Shown here piece by piece: positions 26,413-35,410 of a stretch of 64,000 nt of DNA. The position numbers and the translations under genes are program-made. This DNA comes from an uncultured Massilia sp. GTDB taxonomy: Bacteria; Pseudomonadota; Gammaproteobacteria; Burkholderiales; Burkholderiaceae_D. The notes beneath the pieces were generated by a model. That model searched no databases and was not told the origin of the DNA. It saw nothing but the letters and a program-made list of their open reading frames with translations. Location: positions 1-64,000 of the forward strand of contig NZ_CAJYEB010000046.1 of NCBI RefSeq assembly GCF_913773735.1. Direction: 5' to 3'. The stretch's first letter is position 1; each line of letters opens with the position of its first letter.

Positions 26413-29400
26413 TCAGTCCGCGTCGTTCTGCACGAACACGGCCGCCGTCCTTGCCGGCACGGTGAACGTGCCGCTGGCGCGCTCGTAGGTCGCGGACTTG
26501 ACCACCTCGTCGCTGCCGCGGCGCTGGATGCCGTGCAGCGCCAGCTTGCGGCCCTGCAGCTCGGGGATGGCGAAGCGCCTGGCCGCCTTGTCGACGTTGA
26601 ACAGGACCACCACGCGCGCGTACTCGTTGCCCGGATAGCGGCGCGGCGAGAAACCGTCGATGCTCATCGCCACCAGTCCCGGCACCTGGTCCGGGCCGAC
26701 GTTGTGGAACTTCAGGCGCTCGACGACGTCCTGGGCCGTGCGCAGGCGGAACAACGGGGTGCTCTTGCGGATTTCCAGGAATTCCTCGAACACGTCGCGC
26801 GCCGACACGATGGCGCGGCTGTCCGGCTTGACGAGCGGGTTGGCCAGCACCGGCGCCATGAAGCTCCAGTTGTCCTGGTTCGGGCCGGCCATCGGCAGGC
26901 CGACGCCGAAGTTGTTCGACGCGTAGCCGTAGTCGAGGCGGTTGAACCAGTCGCCGGCGTTGTAGCTGTCGCGGTCCAGCGACTTCGAGCGCAGCAGTTC
27001 CTGGCCGGCGTGGACGAATGGCACGCCCTGGGCCAGCAGCACGATGGCGGCGCCGAGGTTCTGCACGCGCACGCGGTCGGCCAGCGACGTGCCTTGCGGC
27101 AGGCGCAGCGCATTGATGTCGAACAGCGTCTGGTTGTCGTGCGCCTCGATGTAGTTGATCGTCTCCGCCGGGTTGGCGGCGAAGCCGGCGGCCTGGCCGA
27201 AGTAGTCGATCTGGGCATTGCTGCGCAGCGTGCCGGTGCGGTCGGTGAAGCGGTAGTCGCGCAACGTGCCCGACAGGGCCACGCGCACCTGGTCGGCCAT
27301 GCGCAGGACGTCGTCGCGGCCCAGGCTGGCCTGGCCGTTCGGATCGAGGAAGGCGCCGTTGATGAAGCCCTGCTGGGTGACGAGGGCGCTGCCGGTGTCG
27401 CAGCAGCCGCCGCCGCGCACGGGGTCGCGCATGCGGTCGTTGAACGAGCCGATGCCGCTGCCGTACATATTGGCCTGGCGCGCCTGGACGAAGCGGGCGT
27501 CGTTGGCGACGCTGCCGAAGTTCCAGGCTTCGCCGTACAGGTAGATGTCGCGGCCGGCCGCCCTGTTCACGTCGGCCTGCAGGCGCTTCATCAGGTCGAG
27601 CGGGGTGAAGCCCATGATGTCGAAGCGGAAGCTGTCGACCTTGTACTGCCGGGCCCACAGCGACACCGAGTCGATCATCAGCTTGCCCATCATGACCGTC
27701 TCCTGCGCGGTGTCGGCGCAGCAGCTGTCGTTCAGGATGTTGCCGTCCTGGCCCAGGCGGTAGTAGTAGGCGGGGACGATGCGGTCCAGCACCGACAGCG
27801 GTCCCTGCTTCGACTGGCTGGTATGGTTGTAGACCACGTCCATGGTCACGCGCAGGTCGGCGTCGTGCAGCGCCTGCACCATCGCCCGGAATTCGCGGAT
27901 GCGCGCCGCGCCGTCGGCGGCGTCGGTGGCGTAGCTGCCCTCGGGCGCGTTGTAGTGCACCGGATCGTAGCCCCAGTTGAAGCAGTCGCTGTCCTGGGTG
28001 GCCGCCACCGCCGCCTGCTGGGCCGTGCCGTCCGGCGCGCCGTTCGGCACGGCGGGCGTGGTGCAGCCGGCCTCGTTCACGCTGGCGAAGTCGAAGCTGG
28101 GCAGCAGGTGCACGTGGGTCATGCCGGCCCTGGCCAGCGATTTCAGGTGGCGCATGCCGTTCGAGCGGGTGTCGGTGAAGGCCAGGTACTTGCCGCGGTG
28201 CGCCGCCGGCACGCTGTCGTCGGAGGCCGAAAAGTCGCGGATGTGCAGTTCGTACAACGCGATGTCGGTCGGATGGGCGAGCGCCGGGATGCGCTGCAGG
28301 TCCCAGCCGAAGGGCTTGAGCAGCGGGCTGTCCAGGTTGGCGACGAAGCTGCGCGCGCTGTTCGCGTCCAGGCTCACCGAGTACGGGTCGGTCACCGTGT
28401 TCGCCACCACCTTGTTGTCGGCCCAGCGCGACAGCACGTTCACCGTGTACGTGTAGTAGGCGCGGTTGGTCCAGGCGATGTTCGGCGCGGTGTAGCTCCA
28501 CACGCCGCTGGCGGCGTCGCGGCGCATCGCCACGGTGGTGGCGCTGGTCGCGGTGGCGCTGGGGTAGACGTTCAGCGCCACCGACTTGGCGGTGGGCGCC
28601 CAGACGCGGAAGGTCGGCATGCCCAGCAGGTTGAAGCTGACGCCGAGCTGGGCCTGCTGCGCCCGCGCCGCGAACACGTCATCCAGCATGCCGGCCATCT
28701 GCAGCGAGGTCGCCTGCAGCAGCCGGCCGGCGCCGTCGTACTGGGCGATGGCGAACTGGTAGCTGGCCAGCGCGGCGAGCTTGGCCGCATCGGCATCCTG
28801 CAGGCGCAGGCCGGTGGCGTTCGCCAGGTGCGGGTATTTCCGCCGGATCGCGTCCGGCAGCGCGGCCGCGGACAGGTCGACGCTGCCGTCGGCGCCGGAG
28901 ACGCCCGACTCGCCGAAGGCCAGGCCGCCGTCGGCCGCATAGAACAGTTTGTAGGTGGCGTCGGCCGCGGCGCCGGGCCAGGCCAGCGTGGTAGCCGACA
29001 GCCAGTGCGCACGCGCATTGGCCAGGTTGCCGTAGGTGAGCGCCGGCGGCGCCGTGTAGATCGCACAGTCGCCCTCCAGCATCCAGATTTCCTGGCCGCG
29101 CGTGGCCACGTCGGCACTGAGTCCGGCGCGCTGGTCGGCTTCGCAGTTCTTGCTGCCGTTGCCGTCCGTCACCAGGAAGGAGATCGCCGTCTTGCCGGCG
29201 GCCAGCGGGATGTCGACCCAGCCGCCGAAGCCGTCGGTGCCGGTGAACATGAAGCGGTCGGTGATCCACGTGGCGCTGGGCTGGCGCGGACCGTCCCAGG
29301 AATACACGCCCCATTGCGCCGTGTCGCCCTGGATGCGTCGGAAGTGCATGCGGATGGTGTTGGCGGCCACCGGCGCGGGCGCAGCGCTGCCGCTGCTGCT

Positions 29401-29544
29401 GCTGCTGCTGGCCAGCAGGCGGCTGCCGGCGGTGGCGCCCGCCTGGGTACCGTCGCCGGCGCCGCAGCCCGCCAGCAGGATGGACGCGATGCAGGCGGCC
29501 GCGGCGAAGCCGCGCCGTGAAGTCAAACTACATATTGTGAACAT
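26413..29544 (-). CDS. pulA: Pullulanase-type alpha-1,6-glucosidase lipoprotein (GH13)
   Basis: 1043 residues from the ATG at 29544 (GGAGAC upstream). A lipobox LLAGC (Cys27) follows TSRRGFAAA, whose twin Arg also hints at Tat export. Then a CBM41-like starch-binding domain (about 55-150), a CBM48-like domain (about 300-400) and the GH13 barrel. Catalytic residues: Asp642 in FRFDIMG, Glu in YLYGEAWN and Asp in YIEAHDNQT; the pullulanase signature appears as YNAPEGSYATD. It debranches pullulan or amylopectin at the cell surface. Confidence 0.95.
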   Translation of the reverse strand: MFTICSLTSRRGFAAAACIASILLAGCGAGDGTQAGATAGSRLLASSSSSSGSAAPAPVAANTIRMHFRRIQGDTAQWGVYSWDGPRQPSATWITDRFMFTGTDGFGGWVDIPLAAGKTAISFLVTDGNGSKNCEADQRAGLSADVATRGQEIWMLEGDCAIYTAPPALTYGNLANARAHWLSATTLAWPGAAADATYKLFYAADGGLAFGESGVSGADGSVDLSAAALPDAIRRKYPHLANATGLRLQDADAAKLAALASYQFAIAQYDGAGRLLQATSLQMAGMLDDVFAARAQQAQLGVSFNLLGMPTFRVWAPTAKSVALNVYPSATATSATTVAMRRDAASGVWSYTAPNIAWTNRAYYTYTVNVLSRWADNKVVANTVTDPYSVSLDANSARSFVANLDSPLLKPFGWDLQRIPALAHPTDIALYELHIRDFSASDDSVPAAHRGKYLAFTDTRSNGMRHLKSLARAGMTHVHLLPSFDFASVNEAGCTTPAVPNGAPDGTAQQAAVAATQDSDCFNWGYDPVHYNAPEGSYATDAADGAARIREFRAMVQALHDADLRVTMDVVYNHTSQSKQGPLSVLDRIVPAYYYRLGQDGNILNDSCCADTAQETVMMGKLMIDSVSLWARQYKVDSFRFDIMGFTPLDLMKRLQADVNRAAGRDIYLYGEAWNFGSVANDARFVQARQANMYGSGIGSFNDRMRDPVRGGGCCDTGSALVTQQGFINGAFLDPNGQASLGRDDVLRMADQVRVALSGTLRDYRFTDRTGTLRSNAQIDYFGQAAGFAANPAETINYIEAHDNQTLFDINALRLPQGTSLADRVRVQNLGAAIVLLAQGVPFVHAGQELLRSKSLDRDSYNAGDWFNRLDYGYASNNFGVGLPMAGPNQDNWSFMAPVLANPLVKPDSRAIVSARDVFEEFLEIRKSTPLFRLRTAQDVVERLKFHNVGPDQVPGLVAMSIDGFSPRRYPGNEYARVVVLFNVDKAARRFAIPELQGRKLALHGIQRRGSDEVVKSATYERASGTFTVPARTAAVFVQNDAD

Positions 29545-29846
29545 ACTGTCTCCGTGATCGTTGTGGTAATTATGTTGACGCTTCACCAGAATGTTCCACC
29601 CGTGCAAGCAGCGTGCTCGACGGTGGCATGTAATATTACTACTGAGTGAAACGATTCCGTGCCAAAAACCTGGCGTGCGCGGGGGTGTGGCGGATTTGCC
29701 GACAGGCCGGCGGGCGCGGGTGCGCGGCCGCTCCCGCCGGTCGTCGGTTTCGCAGCGTTCGTCCAGGCGTCCCGGCGTTTCGTCGGATCGGGCGTGCGCC
29801 TGCCTTGCCGTGCGGGCAGAGTGGGGCTTTCACACGAGGAGCGAGC
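29545..29846. other. Divergent intergenic region between pulA and the NTF2-like gene
   Basis: About 300 bases with no convincing gene. A 10-bp palindrome GTAATATTAC lies at 29630-29639 in an AT-richer patch, which could hold the pulA promoter. Nothing else recognised. Confidence 0.5.
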
Positions 29847-30326
29847 ATGGACAAGCGACTGGCGGCGATTTGCCTGATGGCGGCAACGGTCACGTCAATG
29901 GCAACTGCGGCAACGGCGGCGGACGAGGATCCGGCACGGGCGCGACTGGAGCGGGAGATCGTGGCGGCTGACGCGCGCCTGTTCGCGGGGCTGAATGCGC
30001 GCGACATCGGCCCGCTGAAGGAGGGGTTCAGCCCGCGGCTGGAGTTCTACCACGACCGCAGCGGCGTCACCGGCTACGCCGAGAACATCGCCATCTTCGA
30101 GCGCAACTTCCGCGCGCCGAACCGCGTGCGGCGCGAAGCGCTGCCCGGGACGGTGGAGGTGTTCCCGGCGGGCCCCGACCATGCCATGCACATCGGCAAG
30201 CACCGCTTCTGCAACCGGCCGTCCCCGGCGGCGCCGGAAGCGTGCAGCGTCTACCGCTTCGCGATGGTGTGGGAACGCGACGGCGGGCAGTGGCGACTGC
30301 TGCGCGTACTGAGTTACGACCACTGA
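29847..30326 (+). CDS. Exported DUF4440/NTF2-like protein
   Basis: 159 residues. A signal peptide (MDKRLAAICLMAATVTSMATAATAA) is followed by an NTF2-like fold of the SnoaL/DUF4440 type: DARLFAGLNARDIGPLKEGFSPRLEFYHD, then YRFAMVWERDGGQWRLLRVLSYDH. GAGGAG lies before the ATG. Such proteins bind small ligands or act as hydrolase-like enzymes; function unknown here. Confidence 0.82.
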   Translation: MDKRLAAICLMAATVTSMATAATAADEDPARARLEREIVAADARLFAGLNARDIGPLKEGFSPRLEFYHDRSGVTGYAENIAIFERNFRAPNRVRREALPGTVEVFPAGPDHAMHIGKHRFCNRPSPAAPEACSVYRFAMVWERDGGQWRLLRVLSYDH

Positions 30327-30355
30327 ACGGGCCGCCGAGTGGTATGCTCGCGGCC

Positions 30356-30703
30356 ATGACTACCGAATCCGATATCGAGCTGTCCGGCCCGTTCCAGGCC
30401 AAGGACGGCAATGGCCGTACCCACGACGTCAAGGCGATCCGCATCTTCGACGAGGGCTACGGGATCATCGACGTCTACGTCGAGTTCAAGAACCGGCTCG
30501 AACCGGGCGCCTACAAGGACGACGTGCTGGTGCGCCAGCTCGTCGACCGCCTGCGCGCGGTCGGCTACAAGGGGCCGGACTTCGGCCACAGCGACCCCGG
30601 CCTGCAGGAAAGCCGCCTGATCGTGCTCGAGGCCCCGGAGGAATTCGCGCCGTTCGCCAAGAGCCGCGGGTGGAAGAACCTGGCCGAGGATTTCGACGAA
30701 TAG
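30356..30703 (+). CDS. Conserved-looking hypothetical protein
   Basis: 115 residues, acidic, mixed alpha/beta, no signal or membrane segment (SGPFQAKDGNGRTHDVKAIR...YGIIDVYVEFKN...GWKNLAEDF). I do not recognise a family. The start is ambiguous: an in-frame ATG at 30344 would add four residues. It begins 29 bases after the NTF2-like gene and may be co-transcribed. Confidence 0.7.
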   Translation: MTTESDIELSGPFQAKDGNGRTHDVKAIRIFDEGYGIIDVYVEFKNRLEPGAYKDDVLVRQLVDRLRAVGYKGPDFGHSDPGLQESRLIVLEAPEEFAPFAKSRGWKNLAEDFDE

Positions 30704-30719
30704 CGCGGCGCTCGTCCTG

Positions 30720-31130
30720 CTACCGGCCGCCCGGGCCGCGCAGGAATGACAGGATCGGCGCGTCCGCTTCCCGCGGCCGCTCCTGCGGCAGCCAGTGTCC
30801 GGCCCCCTCGATCGCGACCGATCCGCGCAGGTCGGGCACGCCGGCGCGCGGGCCGTCGCCCGCGGCAGCGGCGTCGATTCTCCTCGGCGCCGAGCGGACA
30901 TCGCGCTCCGGCACCCGTTCGGCCATGCCCCGCTCCTGAAAGTATCGCGTGTAGAACACAGCGCCTCCCCGGTGCGCGGAACCGGCTGCGTCGGCGGCAT
31001 CGGCGCGCGTCCCATCATCGGCACGCCGAGCGCCACCACACTTCTGACGCGATCCGGCAGCCTCCGTGCGGCCTGCCATGCCAGCGCCGCGGCCGGTCGC
31101 TGCCGACGACGACCGCCGGATCGAGCGGGC
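30720..31130 (-). pseudogene. Degenerate alpha/beta-hydrolase (epoxide-hydrolase-like) remnant
   Basis: Minus-strand fragments of one alpha/beta hydrolase are spread over different frames. In order: VVVGSD (about 31100-31115), LPDRVRSVVALGVPMMGRAP (about 31000-31060), a one-base frameshift near 30962, YTRYFQERGMAERVPERDVR, then a direct jump to VPDLRGSVAIEGAGHWLPQE and LSFLRG at the C-terminus. The lid and part of the core between these last two segments are missing, as is the N-terminal third. At least two frameshifts plus an internal deletion make this a clear pseudogene. Confidence 0.8.
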
Positions 31131-31267
31131 CGCCGTGGCGCGGCTGGAAGCGATCTTCGCCGCCACCGGGGCGTTCATGCTGCGGGCCATGGGCGACGTC
31201 CGGCTGTCCGCCATCGCCGGCGAGGTCGACGGGGCAGGGCGCGCCGATGCTTGACGAACTGTCCAGA

Positions 31268-31297
31268 TGATCTTAAAGTGATATCACTTTCAGATCA
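31268..31297. promoter_or_regulatory. 30-bp palindromic operator upstream of the SPFH gene
   Basis: Two 15-base halves are inverted copies with one mismatch; the core AAAGTGATATCACTTT (31275-31290) is a perfect palindrome. It lies 15 bases before the ATG of the SPFH gene, whose partner encodes a ribbon-helix-helix protein. A binding site for that protein is inferred. Confidence 0.75.
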
Positions 31298-31312
31298 CTA
31301 CGGAGAACGAGG

Positions 31313-32200
31313 ATGACCACGCACCAACGTCACGAAACGCCCCGCGCGTCGGCAAACGGTTACCTGGCCTTCGGCGGCGGCCTGCTGGCCGTCCTCGCCG
31401 GTGCCTGGCTCGTCAAGGTCGGCGTGGAAGCGGGCCCGGGCACGGCGATCGCCGGCGTCGCGCTGGTGCTGCTGGGCGTGTTCTGCTGCGGCGGGCTGTA
31501 CATGCTGCAGCCGAACGAGACGGCCGTGCTGACCCTGTTCGGCCGCTACGTCGGCACCGACCGCAGCGAGGGCCTGCGCTGGGCCTTTCCGCTGTACCGC
31601 AAGCACCGCCTGACGGTGCGGGCGCGCAACCTGAACATCCCGATCCTCAAGGTCAACGACAAACGGGGCAACCCGGTGGAGATCGCGGCCGCCGTCGTCT
31701 GGCGCGTGCGCGACACGGCGCAGGCCTTGTTCGAGGTCGACAATTTCGAGCGCTACGTGACCGTGCAGGCGGAAGCGGCGCTGCGCCACCTGGCCGCCCA
31801 GTACGCCTACGACGAAGGCGAGGATTTGCGGCCGGACGAACTGACGCTGCGCGGCGGCGCGGCCGAGGTGGGCCTGGCCCTGCGCACCGAGCTGACCGCG
31901 CGCTTCGAGGCGGCCGGGGTCGAGACGGTGGACGCCAAGCTGACGCACCTGGCCTACGCCCCCGAGATCGCCCAGGTGATGCTGCGCCGCCAGCAGGCCC
32001 AGGCGATCGTCAGCGCCCGCGCCCAGATCGTGCGCGGCGCGGTCGGCATGGTGGAAGATGCCCTCAAGGGCCTGGCCGAGCGCGAGATCGTCGAACTGGA
32101 TGCCGAGCGCAAGGCGTCGATGGTCAGCAACCTGCTGGTGGTGTTGTGCTCGGACCGCGAGACGCAGCCGATCGTCAATGCCGGCACCCTGTACAACTGA
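31313..32200 (+). CDS. SPFH/Band 7 membrane protein
   Basis: 295 residues. Two N-terminal hydrophobic segments (about 17-34 and 41-60) precede an SPFH/prohibitin domain (about 65-250: LQPNETAVLTLFGRYVGTD, VEIAAAVVWRVRDTAQALFEVDNFERYV) and a coiled C-terminus. Such proteins form large membrane-anchored oligomers that organise membrane domains or proteases. RBS is GGAGAACGAGG-ATG. The downstream ribbon-helix-helix gene is a probable operon partner. Confidence 0.9.
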   Translation: MTTHQRHETPRASANGYLAFGGGLLAVLAGAWLVKVGVEAGPGTAIAGVALVLLGVFCCGGLYMLQPNETAVLTLFGRYVGTDRSEGLRWAFPLYRKHRLTVRARNLNIPILKVNDKRGNPVEIAAAVVWRVRDTAQALFEVDNFERYVTVQAEAALRHLAAQYAYDEGEDLRPDELTLRGGAAEVGLALRTELTARFEAAGVETVDAKLTHLAYAPEIAQVMLRRQQAQAIVSARAQIVRGAVGMVEDALKGLAEREIVELDAERKASMVSNLLVVLCSDRETQPIVNAGTLYN

Positions 32201-32233
32201 GCGGCCGGCCCGAGATCCTGAGATACTGCGCGC

Positions 32234-32419
32234 ATGGCAAGTCCCGGCAAAAAATCCTATCCGCTGCGCATCGATCCCGCCCTGTGGGAGCAGTTGCAGC
32301 GCCTGGCCGCCAACGACCTGCGCAGCGTGAACGCGGAGATCGAGTTCCTGCTGCGCGAGGCGCTGGCGCGGCGGGGAATACGGGTCGGGACGGCGCCCGC
32401 GGACGACGGGGACGAGTGA
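32234..32419 (+). CDS. Arc-type ribbon-helix-helix DNA-binding protein
   Basis: 61 residues. YPLRIDPALWEQLQRLAANDLRSVNAEIEFLLREAL matches the Arc/CopG beta-strand-helix-helix fold; RHH dimers bind palindromic operators through the strand (SYPLRI). It starts 33 bases after the SPFH gene. It could autoregulate through the palindrome at 31268-31297. No toxin gene adjoins it, so an antitoxin role is unlikely. Confidence 0.85.
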   Translation: MASPGKKSYPLRIDPALWEQLQRLAANDLRSVNAEIEFLLREALARRGIRVGTAPADDGDE

Positions 32420-32494
32420 AACCCCGTCCTGCGCGCCGCGCCGTCACCGGCTTTGACATCCGGAAATCGCGAGTGATATAGTGGCCGCCATAAT

Positions 32495-32510
32495 TTGGCA
32501 ACGTTTCCAA
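32495..32510. promoter_or_regulatory. LacI-type operator upstream of the first GH30 gene
   Basis: TTGGCAACGTTTCCAA, an inverted repeat with one mismatch around the central AACGTT. Identical to the sites at 35231 and 35358. It lies 90 bases before the GH30 ATG. Confidence 0.85.
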
Positions 32511-32599
32511 TCCGTGCGGCCTTCCCGGGCCACGAGAGAGCGCTGCCCTGGCCGGCCGGCGAACGCATTCCGCCTCGCCCCGGCAACGAGGAGACAAGC

Positions 32600-34051
32600 A
32601 TGCATCCGAAACACCCCGGCTGGCGCCGCATCGGCGCCGGCGCGCTGCTGGCCGCCTGCTTCGCGGCGCAGCACGCCGCCGCCGCCAACCCGACCGTCCA
32701 GGCCTGGGTCACCACCGGCGACCGCGCCAGGCTGCTCGCCCACGAAGCGGACACGCGCTTCGACGCCGCGGCGGCCGGCGCCCCCACGGCGGGCCCATCG
32801 ATCGACATCGACCCTGCCAAGTCCTACCAGCAGATGGCCGGCTTCGGCGCCGCCATCACCGACGCCACCGGCTGGCTGGTGCAGCAGAAGATGGCGCCGG
32901 CCCAGCGCGACGCGCTGCTGCGCGAACTGTTCGGGCGCCAGGGCGAGGGCATCGGCCTGTCGTTCACGCGCCTGACGATCGGCGCCTCCGACTTCTCGCG
33001 CGCGCACTACACCTTCGACGACGTGCCGCGCGGCCAGCAGGATCCCGCGCTGGCGCGCTTCTCGCTGGACCCGCAGCGCGCCACCGTGCTGCCGACCGTG
33101 AAGGCGGCCCTCGCCATCAATCCGCAACTGAAGGTGATGGCCTCGCCCTGGAGCGCGCCGGCCTGGATGAAGAGCGGCGACAGCCTGGTCAAGGGTTCGC
33201 TCAAGCCCGACGCCTACGATGCGTTCGCGCGCTACCTGAGCCGCTACGTGGGCGACATGAAGAAGGAGGGCGTGCCGATCTTCGCGCTGACGCTGCAGAA
33301 CGAGCCGCACTTCGAACCGGACGACTATCCCGGCATGCGCGTCGAGCCGGCCCAGCGCGCCGCCTTCATCGGCGGCCACCTGGGCCCGCGCCTGGCGGCC
33401 GACCATCCCGGCACCCTGCTGTTCGACTGGGACCACAACTGGGACGAACCGGAGTCGCCCGCCATCGTGCTGTCCGACCCGAAGGCGGCGCGCTTCGTCA
33501 GCGGCATCGCTTGGCACTGCTACGCCGGCGACGTGCGCGCCCAGGGCCGCCTGCACGACCGCTTCCCGGACAAGGACACCTGGTTCACCGAGTGCTCGGG
33601 CGGCGGCTGGGCCACCGACTGGGCCAAGAACCTGATGTACTTCACGCGCACGCTGGTCATCGACACCACCCGCAACTGGGCGCGCGGCGTGCTGTTCTGG
33701 AACCTCGCGCTGGACGAGAAGGACGGCCCGTTCCTCGGCGGCTGCAAGAACTGCCGCGGCGTCGTCACCATCGATTCGCGCAGCGGCGCGGTGACGCGCA
33801 ACGTCGAGTATTATGCGCTGGCGCACGCCAGCCGCTTCGTGCTGCCAGGGGCGCGCCGCGTCGAATCGCACAGCGCCGACAAGGACCTGGCCAACGTCGC
33901 CTTCCGCAATCCGGACGGTTCGCTGGCGCTGCTGGTGGCGAATGCGGCGGACGGCGAGCGCGCGTTCTCGGTGCGCGTCGGCGGCCAGGCATTCCGCTAC
34001 CGCCTGCCGGCATCGAGCGTGGCCACGTTCACGTGGCGCGCATCCGACTGA
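32600..34051 (+). CDS. GH30 family glycoside hydrolase (secreted)
   Basis: 483 residues. A Sec signal peptide (cut after AAAA, about residue 29) is followed by the GH30 barrel and side beta-domain. Acid/base Glu235 is in LQNEPHF and nucleophile Glu331 in WFTECSGG; SPWSAPAWMK is a family signature. GH30 members cleave glucosylceramide, beta-1,6-glucan or xylan; the layout with GH5 and a TonB receptor suggests a beta-glucanase. RBS GAGGAGACAAGC-ATG. First gene of the LacI-type regulon, followed by the regulator after 25 bases. Confidence 0.93.
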   Translation: MHPKHPGWRRIGAGALLAACFAAQHAAAANPTVQAWVTTGDRARLLAHEADTRFDAAAAGAPTAGPSIDIDPAKSYQQMAGFGAAITDATGWLVQQKMAPAQRDALLRELFGRQGEGIGLSFTRLTIGASDFSRAHYTFDDVPRGQQDPALARFSLDPQRATVLPTVKAALAINPQLKVMASPWSAPAWMKSGDSLVKGSLKPDAYDAFARYLSRYVGDMKKEGVPIFALTLQNEPHFEPDDYPGMRVEPAQRAAFIGGHLGPRLAADHPGTLLFDWDHNWDEPESPAIVLSDPKAARFVSGIAWHCYAGDVRAQGRLHDRFPDKDTWFTECSGGGWATDWAKNLMYFTRTLVIDTTRNWARGVLFWNLALDEKDGPFLGGCKNCRGVVTIDSRSGAVTRNVEYYALAHASRFVLPGARRVESHSADKDLANVAFRNPDGSLALLVANAADGERAFSVRVGGQAFRYRLPASSVATFTWRASD

Positions 34052-34076
34052 ACGCGACGCAGCGAGGGGAGGCAGG

Positions 34077-35111
34077 GTGGCGACGATCAAGGACGTGGCG
34101 CAGATGGCCGGCGTCGGGCTGGGGACGGTGTCGCGCGTCGTGCGCGGCCAGGGTTCGGTCTCGCCCGACAAGCTCGAACGCGTCAGGAAGGCGATCGACG
34201 CGCTCGGCTACCGGCCCTCGCACGCCGCGCGTTCGCTGCTGTACGGGACCAGCCGCATGGTCGGCGTCTACATCCCGCTGCTGTCCGGCACCTTCTATGC
34301 GGCCATCCTGCAGATCATCGACGCCGAGTTGCGCGCCGCCGGCCTGCACATGATGGTCACGTTCGGCGTCAGCCGCGAGGATGCGCGGCGCCAGGCCCTG
34401 GAAGGCGTGGGCCTGCTGGTCGACCGCGGCTGCGACGGCGTCATCGCGATCACCTGCCCGTTGACCGAGGAAGACCTGGCTACCCTCGGGCCGAAGCGCG
34501 AGCGCCTGGTGGCGCTGAACCAGCACTTCGACGGCATGCCGGGCCAGTGCTTCACGGTCGACCACCGCCTGGGCGGCAAGCTCGCCGCGCGCGCGCTGCT
34601 CGACCATGCGCACCGCGACATCGCCGTGATCGGCGGGCCGGCGTCGGCGCCCGACAACGTCGAGCGCATCGACGGCTTCCTGCGCGAACTGGCGGCGGCC
34701 GGCATCGACACCGGCAAGGTGTGGATGGCCGAGCGCGACTTCTCGCCGGACGGCGGGCGCAGCGCCGCGCGCGAACTGGTGGCGTCCGGCCGGCCGTTCA
34801 GCGCCGTCTTCTGCGCCAACGACGAGATGGCGCTGGGCGCCTTGTCCTTCTTCCACGAAGCGGGCATCCGCGTGCCGGCCGACGTGTCCGTGATCGGCTA
34901 CGACGACGCGCCGGGCGCCGCCTACGCGACGCCGCGCCTGACCTCCGTGCACATCCCGTGGCGCGAGATGGCGCGCAACGGCGTGGCCGAACTGCTCAAC
35001 CTCTGCTACGGCCACGCGCGTCCGGTGACGCGCACCTTCCCCGTCAGCGTCAGCCTGCGCTCGACGCTGGGCCACCGCGCGCCGAAAAAGCGCCCCCGCA
35101 AGGCGACATGA
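34077..35111 (+). CDS. LacI family transcriptional regulator of the glycan locus
   Basis: 344 residues from GTG 34077 (GGGGAGG just upstream). The helix-turn-helix is TIKDVAQMAGVGLGTVSRVV with hinge helix PSHAARSL (about 2-58), then a periplasmic-binding-protein-like sugar domain (FCANDEMALGALSFF, SVIGYDDAPGAAYATP). It most likely represses the adjacent GH30 and TonB-receptor genes via the four TTGGCAACGTTTCCAA-type sites and is released by an oligosaccharide inducer. It sits between the two controlled units. Confidence 0.93.
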   Translation: MATIKDVAQMAGVGLGTVSRVVRGQGSVSPDKLERVRKAIDALGYRPSHAARSLLYGTSRMVGVYIPLLSGTFYAAILQIIDAELRAAGLHMMVTFGVSREDARRQALEGVGLLVDRGCDGVIAITCPLTEEDLATLGPKRERLVALNQHFDGMPGQCFTVDHRLGGKLAARALLDHAHRDIAVIGGPASAPDNVERIDGFLRELAAAGIDTGKVWMAERDFSPDGGRSAARELVASGRPFSAVFCANDEMALGALSFFHEAGIRVPADVSVIGYDDAPGAAYATPRLTSVHIPWREMARNGVAELLNLCYGHARPVTRTFPVSVSLRSTLGHRAPKKRPRKAT

Positions 35112-35230
35112 GGCGCCGCCCCGGCGCCGGGGCGATGTTTTTCATGCGCCGATCCACGTAAAACCGTTGCGCACGCGCCAAGCGGCCTTGACATCGGATT
35201 TCAGTAACGACAATAATCGCAGTCATTAGT

Positions 35231-35246
35231 TTGGCAACGTTTCCAA
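35231..35246. promoter_or_regulatory. LacI-type operator 1 upstream of the TonB receptor
   Basis: TTGGCAACGTTTCCAA, identical to the site before the first GH30 gene. It lies 180 bases before the receptor ATG. Confidence 0.85.
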
Positions 35247-35328
35247 TCCAGATCGACGACAGGAACGCTGCCGGCCAGGCCGTACCAACCGAGGGGAAGC
35301 CAGGACAAGGGCGGATCGGCCGCTCGAT

Positions 35329-35344
35329 GTGGCAACGTTTCCAA
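35329..35344. promoter_or_regulatory. LacI-type operator 2 upstream of the TonB receptor
   Basis: GTGGCAACGTTTCCAA, one base different from the other three sites. It is 98 bases after operator 1 and 29 bases before operator 3. Confidence 0.8.
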
Positions 35345-35357
35345 ATTGCATCTTGAT

Positions 35358-35373
35358 TTGGCAACGTTTCCAA
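35358..35373. promoter_or_regulatory. LacI-type operator 3 upstream of the TonB receptor
   Basis: TTGGCAACGTTTCCAA, identical copy 37 bases before the receptor ATG. Close to where RNA polymerase would bind, so repression is expected. Confidence 0.85.
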
Positions 35374-35410
35374 GCGCATTACCCACTACAACGACAACAG
35401 GAGACGCACC

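Noticed and set aside
31066..31254. A 62-residue plus-strand frame upstream of the SPFH gene
   Set aside because: It overlaps the hydrolase pseudogene, has no convincing RBS and no family likeness; could be a remnant, but I cannot support it as a gene.
32234..32419. The ribbon-helix-helix gene as an antitoxin
   Set aside because: No toxin-like gene is adjacent; the neighbour is an SPFH membrane protein.
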